A stretch of DNA of 64,000 nucleotides, from the NCBI GenBank assembly GCA_023362775.1, contig JALMGJ010000008.1, positions 17,954,001 to 18,018,000 on the forward strand. The letters are read 5' to 3'. The stretch comes from Charina bottae (Eukaryota > Chordata > Lepidosauria > Squamata > Charinaidae). Below, one piece after another: positions 55,501-64,000 of the stretch; the first letter of the stretch is position 1, and the number at the start of each line of letters is the position of its first letter. A program made the translations under genes and the position numbers. The notes beneath the pieces were generated by a model that did not search any database, had not been told where the DNA came from, and was given only the letters and a program-made list of their open reading frames with translations.

Positions 55501-55760
55501 CTCGGAATTGTCCTCCGCTCTTTCCCAGTAGCATTTTGGACACCTTCCGACCTGAGGGGCTCATCTTCCAGCGTCATATCTTTTAGCCTTTTGATACTGT
55601 CCATGGCTTTTCTTGGCAAGGATACTGGAGTGGTTTGCCATTCCCTCCTCCAGTTTTGGACCACGTTTTGTCAGAACTCTCTGTCATGACCTGTTGTTCT
55701 TGACCTGACTTCATTGAGTTACACAAGCCCCTTCACCATGACAAGGCAGTGATCCATGAA
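52566..55760 (-). mobile_element. full-length BovB (RTE) LINE, subfamily 2
   Basis: The 3195-bp element is flanked by a perfect 12-bp target duplication GAGGAAAACTTT (52554-52565 and 55761-55772). The 3' end at the left reads GAAGAGTCGGACACGACTAA then ACGACTGAACAACAACA on the minus strand. The 5' leader (55665-55760) includes TGACCTGTTGTTCTTGACC-like sequence in the plus strand. It differs throughout from the element at 20305. Confidence 0.96.
52569..55604 (-). pseudogene. BovB ORF: APE endonuclease plus reverse transcriptase, two stops
   Basis: The open frame reaches back to ATG 55664; I prefer the MDS start at 55604 because the other BovB aligns there. Counting from 55664, the endonuclease shows IGTWNVRS (91-98), SELKW with catalytic Glu (122-126), VYAPT (191-195), GDWNAKVG (227-234) and SDHELL (320-325). 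The RT palm shows IDYAKAFDCVDH (683-694), GVRQGCILSP (730-739) and YADD (774-777). A TAG at 52914-52916 replaces the Trp after FELWC; the frame then continues (RRLLRVPWTARRS) and meets a TGA in place of Arg after FGHLM near 52785. All catalytic residues survive. The domain set performs target-primed reverse transcription in the nucleus. Confidence 0.93.
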
Positions 55761-55772
55761 GAGGAAAACTTT

Positions 55773-56094
55773 AGCTATCCCTCATTGTTCCTTAAAGTTT
55801 CTAGTTTTTCAAGTTCTAGTTGAATGATGCTTTTATTTATAGTTGCATAGAATGCAATTATCTTAAATTAACATAATCTCATGCAAATGACATTTTTGTA
55901 TTTGCAATGGACACATACTGGGATTTTCAGCAATGTTTCCATGCATACAAAGAGTATGTAAGAAGTTCAAATGTATATTTTATTTAATTTAAACCAGGAA
56001 TGGACAACCTGTGGGACATCTGTGAGCTCCAGCACCCCATTTACATCCCCAAAGAAGCCCAAGATTGCATTGCCAATTTTTTTTATTTTTTATT
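55773..56094. other. unassigned DNA
   Basis: Nothing firm; AGGAATGGACAACCTGTGGG at 55998 vaguely recalls a hAT terminus. Confidence 0.35.
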
Positions 56095-56260
56095 TTTTTA
56101 GTTATCAAAATTCTATCACCGCCCATCTCCCCTTCAAGGAGGGACCCTGGGCGGTTTACAATAAAAATAAATTTTAAAATTTAAAATTCAATGCAAACTA
56201 TCAATAATACAATAGAAGACAGAAATATAAAATACAATAAAATCCAGATGGTGGTAATGA
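56095..56260 (-). mobile_element. L2/CR1 LINE tail
   Basis: ATCACCGCCCATCTCCCC, then GGGACCCTGGGCGGTTTACA is the reverse complement of the common LINE tail; A-rich DNA to its right is the adjoining 3' UTR. Confidence 0.75.
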
Positions 56261-56921
56261 TGAGACATCTTGAAATTATAAAAAAATTAAATACTGTAAG
56301 GATGTGAGTGGAAGTACAAGGCTTCGGAGATATGAAATGCTTCCATTCCAATTGTAAATACATACAACAACCCCCAAATAACTAAATCATGTTGCTAAAA
56401 TTTGATGTCAAAATGGCCAAATTTTAGTGATGTGATTTTCCAATAAAAATGGCCAAATAAGTGAGAGAGTAGCAATATAAGACCTTTAAGAGGTGAAATA
56501 TGCCTATCTGTAATCTATCTCCAAACCCCAAATCTGCTGAATAATGGTTCTTCTGATAATGTCTGCTGGTTGGTCAGGAAAATTAGTGGAAGTCCCTAGA
56601 TTGCCCATTCTTAGTTTAAAAGGTGATTAAATGAACAAATCAGGAACAAAGCCATAGTATAAACTAACCAGGACATAACATGAACTCAAGTTCATTTAAA
56701 AATGGGAGCAAATGTTTCAATCTTCTTCTTACAAGGTGAAAGGAAGGGGAAGACATCAATCTGAAACTCATGGATGTAATGTTAAACATAAATTTACCAA
56801 TATCCAAGAAAACTGCCACTATAAAATAATTAACTGCTTCAATATTAATAGTAGCCCCTTCAACTGCCTCTCTATGTGTTTGAAATCACTTGGAGAGAAA
56901 GAAAGAGGAGTGGAATTTACC
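56261..56921. other. unassigned DNA
   Basis: Nothing recognised. Confidence 0.4.
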
Positions 56922-56929
56922 TTCTATGC

Positions 56930-57267
56930 CAGTGATGGTGAACCTTTTGGGCTTGGCATGTCAAAAATTCGGAAAATGCCTAACTTGACTCTGCTGGCGT
57001 GTCACCCGCCCAAGCAAAAGAGAAACAATTCTTTAAAAATTCATTAATTTTTTAAAAAAAATAGAATCCAATTTTGGGTGGCCAAAAGGGCAGAGATGGG
57101 GGGGAGATAGGTGGGTGGGGGGAGTTGCAATACCTTTTGTTCGTTCAGTTTCTTTGGTAACTCAAAGAGGGAGAATAGTTGTTCAGGTGTTGGTGAACAC
57201 TGGTGTATCACCCAAAACGTCATGGCATGTCACCTTTAACATGTGTGTCATAGGTTCGCTATCACTG
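56930..57267. mobile_element. hAT MITE, 338-bp deletion relative
   Basis: Starts CAGTGATGGTGAACCTTTTG and ends TAGGTTCGCTATCACTG, with a perfect 8-bp target duplication TTCTATGC (56922-56929 and 57268-57275). Its ends and subterminal GGTGTATCACCCAAAACG match the 900-bp element at 44369, which retains about 560 additional internal bases. Frames here are chance. Confidence 0.9.
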
Positions 57268-57275
57268 TTCTATGC

Positions 57276-60200
57276 TCTTATCATCTTATCCCAACTTGCA
57301 TAGACTGCCTGTGAGATTTAGAATCCTGTTTAGGCAGCATCCTATGTCTAAATCTTTGAGTTAGTTTCCACACTTAGTCAAGCATGTGATAGTAGGAAGT
57401 GGAATCAATAGGGGCACAACAAAGGCCATGCCAGATGATTATAATAGTAGGATGGATGAACACCTGAATAAAGCTAAATATATTCAATCAAATCTAACAT
57501 TAATTTTCATGAGGTTTTTTCCCCCCAGACTCTTTCTATCTCTTATTTGTATTGTATAGAATATCAGAAATTAATCAAGTCACAGCACAATCCTTCCCAT
57601 GTCAGAAGAATTTAGTGTGCTTTACGTTTGTATACAAGATAGCACCCCAAAGAATACATTAACACGCTGAAGAAGAAAAAAGTCCCATGAATATTATTGA
57701 TCAGTACTCTGCACAATGTGTTCTTTCTTTATGCATTTGCTAAACTAAGCAGAATCATCATAGCCCATTCTTGCTTCTGAAGACTGATCTTAGCAGACTC
57801 TGAAGAATAATTAGTCCACTAGATGGCAATAACATACAGGGAAGCCTGTTTTGGTGTGTACTTCCTTTGTATTTCTCTCCAAACCTCAACAATGTTAGCG
57901 GATTGATACTTAAGCCAAAATGATAGATTTTAAATTGAAACCATTGTAGTCCTCTCTCCTTGTCTTGATTTATTTTGACTAATATACAAACACATTCCTA
58001 TAGAAAAACTCATCATCCAGTGATGACTGGTTATCAGCTTAAAGTGGGAGAGGGAGGTTTTAAAATATTCATATGGTAAATCCAAGGAAACATTAGTTTT
58101 ACTTGAATATTCCCCAAGAAACCCAGCATATTGTTTCTCCTCCTGGGCTTGATCCCCTTGCAGCTAAAACTAAACAAAAAATAAAAGAAAACAGAACATT
58201 TGATATGTATCAAGATTTTAAGATGAAATAGTTACTACTATGAGAATCCCTGTGTATGAGGCTGAAGGGCCTTTGTATAAAGTATAAGACTATTTTAATA
58301 TCTGGACAAACAAACAAATTAGATTTGTTTAGATATTTTAGTTTTGCCCAAGACCAGGGTTGTAAAAAGAAAACATTACAAACACAACAAACACAACAAC
58401 AAACAACAAAATGCAAAAATGAAATGGTAAAAGTTAAAATATTGCAGCTTAATTTGAACTAATCCTATAGATCAATTTTTATATTGCCTGTGATACAATT
58501 TGTTTCCAAGTGTGCCTGGTCCAAGAAACAAATTTGCCATCTTAAAAATAATGTCTAGATTTGAATCAAATAAAGTGGAGTGACATAAAGTGTGTCTGAT
58601 CTAACCAGATAATTATTTAATAGAGATGTTAATAGTAGATGCTGGGAATTCTTAGAAAAGGAGCAATACAGTAAAATGTGTGCCACTGATTTGACTGATA
58701 CAAAAGACAGGAACATAGCCACTTTGCAAATCTCCCTTGCATAATTTCAGGAGGTAGAACATTTAGGGAGGCTAGTAAAATGCAGGGCAGTATTTTGCAG
58801 TCATTGAAAAGGAAAGAAACCATAGCAGAGATTTCCAATTGCACAGCATCAGGTAAGTGTGTTAAAATCATTTTGTTTATTGGTATCACCACAGGATAGT
58901 AGCATTAAGCCAGACACTCCTTATTAGCAGAATGTCTCAATAAGCAAACTTAATCTAGTTAATCAAGAATTTGGTGAAACTATACTTGAGTCAGATATTT
59001 AAAAAGTTAAAGAATCTCCAAAAGATAAATTCAGTCTCAGATTTTATAGTACCAGCACAAAATGATGAAGTGATATTTATGATTGTAAGCATATCGTTAA
59101 CAAACTTTATTGGCTCCTCCCAGTGTTAGACAAAGAAGCTTATAGTTCTGCTAATATATGTGCACCATGAATGGCTCATTCTACGTTTTTAGCATTCTAT
59201 ACAGAAGTAAACCACAGTTTGCCCTTTGCTATGATCTCCTGCCATCTGTAGATGGCAATCCCTAGACTCAATCAAAATTAAAAGAATGAAATATAAATCC
59301 CTCTTCTGAATCAGACTATAAAATGACTTAGGTACCAGCAGTGGCATCCACCACAGACCTAAAGATGTTCTCTTGTCTCTTATCTCTTGTCTCATCCATG
59401 GTTCCAACAGATCCCAGGAACAACGTCAGACCATTCTGTCCTGAGGAGTGCAATGCCAGGAACAGCTAAGATACTGTAGAATCCTCAAACTCCCAGACCT
59501 GATGTTGAGGAAGACACATAGCACCCATAGAGGTGAGAAGGGAATTTTTATATGAAGATGTCATAATGCTACATTGAAAAACTTGATGTGCTTTCTCCTA
59601 GACAACTGTTTAAAAATTTGATCTGTTGTTACCTGCTGAATTAATAAACATTATGGCTGGATTGTGTGGTGATGGGGCAATCAATTTCTGTATTGGTTTT
59701 AGTTGCCTTGTTATTTAAGCAAATATAAATATGAGCATTGTTATTATCTTATTGCTTGGAATTGAGTTGTTTGCATTTTGAGAAACTAAAGGAACATTTG
59801 AGACTGCCTGACTTAAAAATTGAAACCAATGTCTGCATATCACTCTTTGGTTAAAAAAGGATTTTCCTTCGAATCATTTCAGTTTAAATTTTGAAGTTTC
59901 ATTCTCATCTAGCCACATAGGACCCATATTATGTATAAATTACATAGGTTACATTCCTCAGTGGGGCTACAGAAAAGGGATACAGAGAACACAAAGTCTT
60001 TGTTGCCACTTAGTGATTTTCTGGATTTTTTGCAACTCACATCTGGTAGCCTTGCTGATTGTTCCTAGTTACTGATATCACCAATTGTTCCCTAGTCAAA
60101 ATTAAGTCTAGTTGAGACTTGAAATTATGAACTACTATAATATCTACAACCTAGCCAAATTATTCACAATAATTTGGACACTTGAGATATCCAGGATAAC

Positions 60201-61009
60201 TAAGTGCATCATTATCATTAATTTAACAAAGGTTATTTTTGCCTCCAAATTTATGGCTGTCTAATGTGGCTGAAAAAAAAGTCAGACAACCACTAGTGTT
60301 ATACAGTATATTTCTGTATCTTGTTGCTGCCATATCAGTGGCTGTATGGATTTTTGCAACTCATAATTGGTAGTCAAACCAAACTTCAACCTGGATTAGG
60401 CTGAAGGATCTTCCCCAAGACTATCTGCATTTGACAGGCCATCTATTCCAGAACCTTCCTAAATACATAAGTGACTAAATACAGGTTCAATAATAAATAC
60501 ATTTCTTTGTGACTGCCTTTACATGTTTTCATATCTGGTGTGAATTAAGCTTCATGGTGCTACTGTGAAAGAAAAATGGATAGCTGGAAGGAAATGAGTT
60601 GGGATTTCTTCCATCTTATCCTATACTGAACTGAGAGAGAGGGGGGGGGGGAACCATTTTAAATTGGAATCTATGGATCCAAAGTTGTAAAAACAAGCGC
60701 TAAAAAGTTCTGGAAGGAGCCCCAGTAGTGAAATCCACTAGCTTAACTGGTTACTGAATTAACCTGCAATACATTGAACCATAACCTAACTAAATAGGAT
60801 AGACTTGCACAACACATTAAGACAACCCCCAAAAGGTATTAGAAATTAAGCTTAACGTACCACATGAACAGATCTACTAAATCTTTGCCTGATCTTTTTA
60901 AGCATGTTTGTATTTCAGGCTATAATATCTAGGCTGAAAAAAGATGATGAGGGCAAAGAGATACAGAAAACTATCTGCAGATAGGCATCCAACAATCTGT
61001 GGAGTCCTT
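57276..61009. other. repeat-poor DNA with two dispersed-motif copies
   Basis: No exon or named repeat was recognised over 3.7 kb. Copies of the 52-base motif lie at 59998-60051 and 60321-60374, and CCACTAGATGGCAATA at 57815-57830 resembles an inverted half. A G11 run is at 60640-60650. AAACAACA-type repeats lie at 58378-58408. Confidence 0.45.
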
Positions 61010-61149
61010 GGTGCTCTCTGAGCCTTGTTGTTTTCTTGTGGATGTTTCATTGCCAGACTAGGCAACATCTTCAGTGTGAAAAGGGAGTGGGCCTTGCTCT
61101 CTGTTTAAATACCATGGCTTGTCCTGCTTGTGTTGGTGGAGGTGTTGTT
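61010..61149 (-). mobile_element. Penelope-like terminal fragment
   Basis: The minus strand carries CTGAAGATGTTGCCTAGTCT and GGCAATGAAACATCC: CTGANGA, a TTGCC/GGCAA stem with a six-base loop, then GAAAC, the same hammerhead-like plan as the foldback elements but a different sequence family. Flanking AACAAGGCTCAGAGAGCACC belongs to the repeat. Confidence 0.5.
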
Positions 61150-61654
61150 CTATCTTGTTAAGATAATCCAGTCTCTCCTAGAGAGAATGGGCTAGAGAAG
61201 CACCTACAAGGCTTCTGTGAAGACTATTCTAAACATCTGTCAGATAAAATTGTTTGGATTTGCTCTGAGTTGGACTCCAACTTTCAAGTTCCATGGAAGT
61301 GACTAGGGCAAGGTTTAGTGTAATTCACTGGAATGGTGAGTTTGAACCTGTTAGTACTGAGGAAGTAGACAGGGTCCTCAGGGCTCTAAGTATTGTCACT
61401 TGTGTATTATATACATGCTCTTCCTGGTTGGTTAAGGCTTCCCAGAAAACAATGTGTGGTTGGATCCAGGCAGTGGTAAATGCATCCATAAGGAAGGGAA
61501 TGGTCCTTCAGGTGCTTAAAAAAGTAGCAGTCTGTTCCCTCAAGAAGCCCTAGCTTCAATTTTCATCCGGTATCCAACCTTTTAGGCAACAACAACACAT
61601 TTATTACAGCCCTAAGCCCAGATACAATCAAAATATATAATAGTAACAATCTTA

Positions 61655-61995
61655 AAGGTAAAGGTAAAGGTACCCCCTGCACATTTGTGCAGTCGTGTCC
61701 GACTCTAGGGGCCGGTGCTCATCTCCGTTTGTTAGCCGAAGAGCCAGCATTGTCCGAAGACGCTTCCACGGTCATGTGGCTGGCATGACGCACGCGGAAC
61801 GCTGTTACCTACCCACCGAAGTGGTACCTATTAATCTACTTGTATTTGCATGCTTTCGAATTGCTAGGTTGGCAAGAGCTGGAGCTAGTGCGGGAGCTCA
61901 CTCCGCACGCAGGGCTAGGGATTCGAACCTCCGAACTTGTGATCTTCTGATCGACAAGCCTGGAGTCTTACCCACTGAGCCACCACGCCCCTCTT
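61655..61995 (-). mobile_element. tRNA-headed SINE (copy F)
   Basis: Complete minus-strand copy with an 11-bp target duplication TAACAATCTTA (61644-61654 and 61996-62006). Tail AAGGTAAAGGTAAAGGTACC, body with AGTCGTGTCCGACTCTAGGG and a CpG-rich interior that is little decayed. The B-box reads GGGATTCGAACC on the plus strand. Confidence 0.93.
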
Positions 61996-62003
61996 AACAA
62001 TCT

Positions 62004-62007
<4 letters not shown>

Positions 62008-62038
<31 letters not shown>
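62008..62038. repeat. (AT)n
   Basis: About 15 AT units directly right of the SINE target duplication. Confidence 0.95.
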
Positions 62039-62041
<3 letters not shown>

Positions 62042-63235
62042 GAAAAGCAATTAGTATGATAAGATCTAAAATTAATTAAGAATAAAAATACTAAAATAAA
62101 TTGAAATAAAATACTATGTTAAGAAATTCTAAACCTAAGTAATGGTGTAGCATATTGTGCAGATGCTAGCACAAAACTGGGCAACTTTTTGGGTCCTTGT
62201 CTGAAAGAAGTAGCAAATAAATAAATAAAAATCACACTCCCTGCCTGGAAATTTCTTCAATATCGGATATATAAGGATCTGTCTTGAGTCCTTATATAGG
62301 GAACAGTATAATAACATATGGCTTAGGGTTTCTATTGAGCCATCGCCACATGGACATAACCGAAGGTGCATAGGAGAACCCTTAAAATGTCCCAAAAGGA
62401 CTGCTGAGGGCAGAGCATCCAACTTGGCAAAGGTGAAAGCTTTATGAAATTTCAAAATTGTAATGGATGATAATGGATGGTTTACAGCTCCAAACAGCCC
62501 TAGAGGAAAATGGATAATCTGGACCACTTTCAGTCAAGATTCAGCCTCGGATATAGCACTGAGAAGGCATTGGTTATACTTGAAGATGACCTTCGGACTG
62601 GGATGGGGGTAGTGTATCCTTCCTAGTCCTCCTTGATCTCTTGGTGGCTTTTGATACCATTAATCATAGTATCTTTCTGGACCAGCTTTGAAGAGCGGGA
62701 TGTACATTGTTGCTTCTTCCTCCAGGGTTCAATCCAGTCTGTGTTGGTAGGGTGGAAGAAATGTGGCCTGAAAGCTCTTCGTTGTGGGGCTATCTTCACT
62801 CCTATTTAACATCTACATGAAATCTCTGTGTAAAGTCATTCTTCAGTATGGAATCAGGTATCATAAATATACTAATGATACTCAACTATACATCTGTACC
62901 CTAAGCTGACCAACTGATGTTGTCAAGGTTCTTTTCCTATCTGGAGATCATGGGGTTCTGCATGGGGGGAAAACAGGCTTTGGCTCAACCCAAGCAAGAC
63001 TGAGTTGCTATGGGTTTGGTGATTTTCCACAGTTCTTGGTCCAAAGATCAAGATGAACTTGCCCATAATGAAAGGTTTCTGAATGTCTGTACTGAGGTTA
63101 GGCTTGATTATTTTGTTATTCTGTTTTTTATTTATTTTTTGTTCATTGTTATTATCTGGGATTTGCCTTGCTTTAGTTACTTTGTTTTTTATGCTTCTAT
63201 CCAATTGTAAGCTATTTTACTATTTACTATTTAAT

Positions 63236-63290
63236 TAAATTTATATAACCGCCCATCTCCCCCAACGGGGAACTCTGGGCGGTTTATAAT
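63236..63290 (-). mobile_element. L2/CR1 tail fragment inside the L2 3' UTR
   Basis: ACCGCCCATCTCCCCC and ACTCTGGGCGGTTTATAATA is the reverse complement of the common LINE tail, opposite in direction to the surrounding L2. Confidence 0.75.
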
Positions 63291-63331
63291 AAAAGCTGCC
63301 TAGAGAAACTTTTGCAAGTTGGGCAGCTATG

Positions 63332-63332
<1 letters not shown>

Positions 63333-63362
<30 letters not shown>
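63333..63362. repeat. (TCAA)n
   Basis: About seven units forming the tail of the L2 copy. Confidence 0.95.
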
Positions 63363-63364
<2 letters not shown>

Positions 63365-64000
63365 CACTTTAATATTTTGATGCTATCTGGCAGTCATTTG
63401 AAATTTTGCATCCTATATATGGTAGCCCTTATGTGAACCTAGTAGCTGGGTGGTTTAGGGCACTGTATCTCAATCTTTCATAAACTACAACAGCTTAAAT
63501 CCAGGCTGTCATGCTTAAAATAACCTCATTGGAACCTGTTATATAAGTAAGTCACAGGTAACTAAACTCCTATTGATTTCAGGAATCTGTTCTTAGCATG
63601 AATATTTCTGATTCCAGTTCAGAATTGCCGTGTGATTTTAAGAATTTTTTTCTGAGTGTCCTGAAAAATTAAATCCATCCAGCCATCAGCATCATCCATT
63701 GAGAAGAATGACACATAGCTCTGAATGAATGTATTTATGACAAATATATGATTGGTGATTTATTCATTATGTGCTCTTGCACTGGATTCCAGATGCATAT
63801 TTGCAGCTTCATTTGAATGTGATTGGAAGTTTAGAGTGTGGCGCGTAGGGTACTTTCTGCACTGTTCTGATTTCAGAGCATCAGCTGCAAGCTTTGGGGC
63901 AAATGAGTTCTGCTGATTTTCTGTGTGTGTCCTTTTCACAGTAAATCCTGGACCAGAAATGCACAAGTTTAGGCAAGCTTTTAGAACAAAGGAAGAGGGT
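63363..64000. other. unassigned DNA with one dispersed-motif copy
   Basis: Positions 63376-63427 carry the 52-base dispersed motif. No gene was recognised to the end of the window. Confidence 0.4.

Larger units (their letters stand above)
61585..62520 (-). mobile_element. LINE 3' fragment with Cys/His end, inserted in L2
   Basis: Minus-strand frame 62135-62527 gives TFAKLDALPSAVLLGHFKGS, then LCPCGDGSIETLSHMLLYCS and YKDSRQILIYPIL, then VAQFCASICTI. The C-x-C...H...C pattern is typical of the zinc-binding tail of some non-LTR reverse transcriptases; when intact it helps hold template RNA. An open frame of 130 codons survives, so decay is moderate. The 3' UTR runs to 61585 and is interrupted by a SINE and an AT repeat. 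Related to 16770-17540. Confidence 0.55.
61150..63360 (+). mobile_element. L2 LINE, ORF2 remnant to 3' end, multiply interrupted
   Basis: 61150-61580 matches the same ORF2 linker as 12130 (EFEPVSTEEVDRVLRALS, CSSWLVKAS, WIQAVVNASIRKGM). After inserted DNA, 62515-63060 continues with the RT palm: FQSRFSLGYSTEKALVI, LLDLLVAFDTINH-like sequence, HLHEISV, and TNDTQLYICT near 62870 where the family has YADDTQLY. 63000-63025 reads NPSKTELLWVW. The tail is CTGCCTAGAGAAAC, GTTGGGCAGCTATG and (TCAA)n at 63333-63362. Many stops are present. Confidence 0.75.

Overview
This window reads as repeat-rich, non-coding nuclear DNA of a squamate reptile (lizard or snake). The evidence is Sauria SINEs, near-complete BovB (RTE) LINEs, L2/CR1 LINE remnants with squamate-type AAATA-rich tails, squamate-type L1 pieces, hAT and TA-flanked MITEs, a Ty1/copia LTR element, and abundant GATA, AC and hexamer microsatellites. 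I found no host protein-coding exon, tRNA, rRNA or CRISPR. Every long or recognisable reading frame belongs to a transposable element, so the window is intergenic or lies in a very large intron.

Layout. 0.8-1.0 kb: a short foldback retroposon with a 13-bp target duplication. 1.66-2.0 kb: a tRNA-headed SINE. 2.4-3.1 kb: a CR1 remnant split by a small TA-flanked MITE. 3.2-8.1 kb: a Sauria SINE split by a 4.6-kb Ty1/copia element with a 5-bp target duplication. 8.9-11.2 kb: LINE and SINE tails and a very GC-rich hAT MITE. 12.1-14.2 kb: an L2 remnant beside a possible L1 5' piece. 16.8-17.5 kb: a SINE inside a LINE 3' remnant. 20.3-23.5 kb: a full-length BovB broken by one stop. 23.9-26.3 kb: a hAT MITE, then an L2 reverse transcriptase remnant split by a solo copia LTR. 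26.5-27.6 kb: two SINEs, one with a twin-priming inversion. 27.9-35.8 kb: decayed LINE pieces, a second foldback element, a third BovB and a very old RTE copy. 35.8-44.3 kb: repeat-poor apart from microsatellites. 44.4-46.4 kb: a 0.9-kb hAT element and a 1.1-kb LTR carrying a 36-bp minisatellite. 49.6-57.3 kb: a Sauria SINE, an L1 tail, a second full-length BovB with its target duplication, and a short hAT relative. 57.3-61.0 kb: repeat-poor. 61.0-63.4 kb: a Penelope-like fragment and an L2 that has been invaded at least three times.

How the parts relate. The RNA-mediated LINEs are the engines. BovB encodes endonuclease plus reverse transcriptase, and its 3' end shares a 16-bp block with the tail of the abundant tRNA-headed SINE, which suggests that BovB moves this SINE. 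Nesting gives relative ages: L2/CR1 and Sauria SINE copies are hosts, while copia, the tRNA SINE and BovB are younger invaders. The most unusual items are the two foldback retroposons with a hammerhead-like core, the copia element with identical LTR ends but a wrecked interior, the twin-primed SINE, and the LTR with an in-phase 36-bp repeat.
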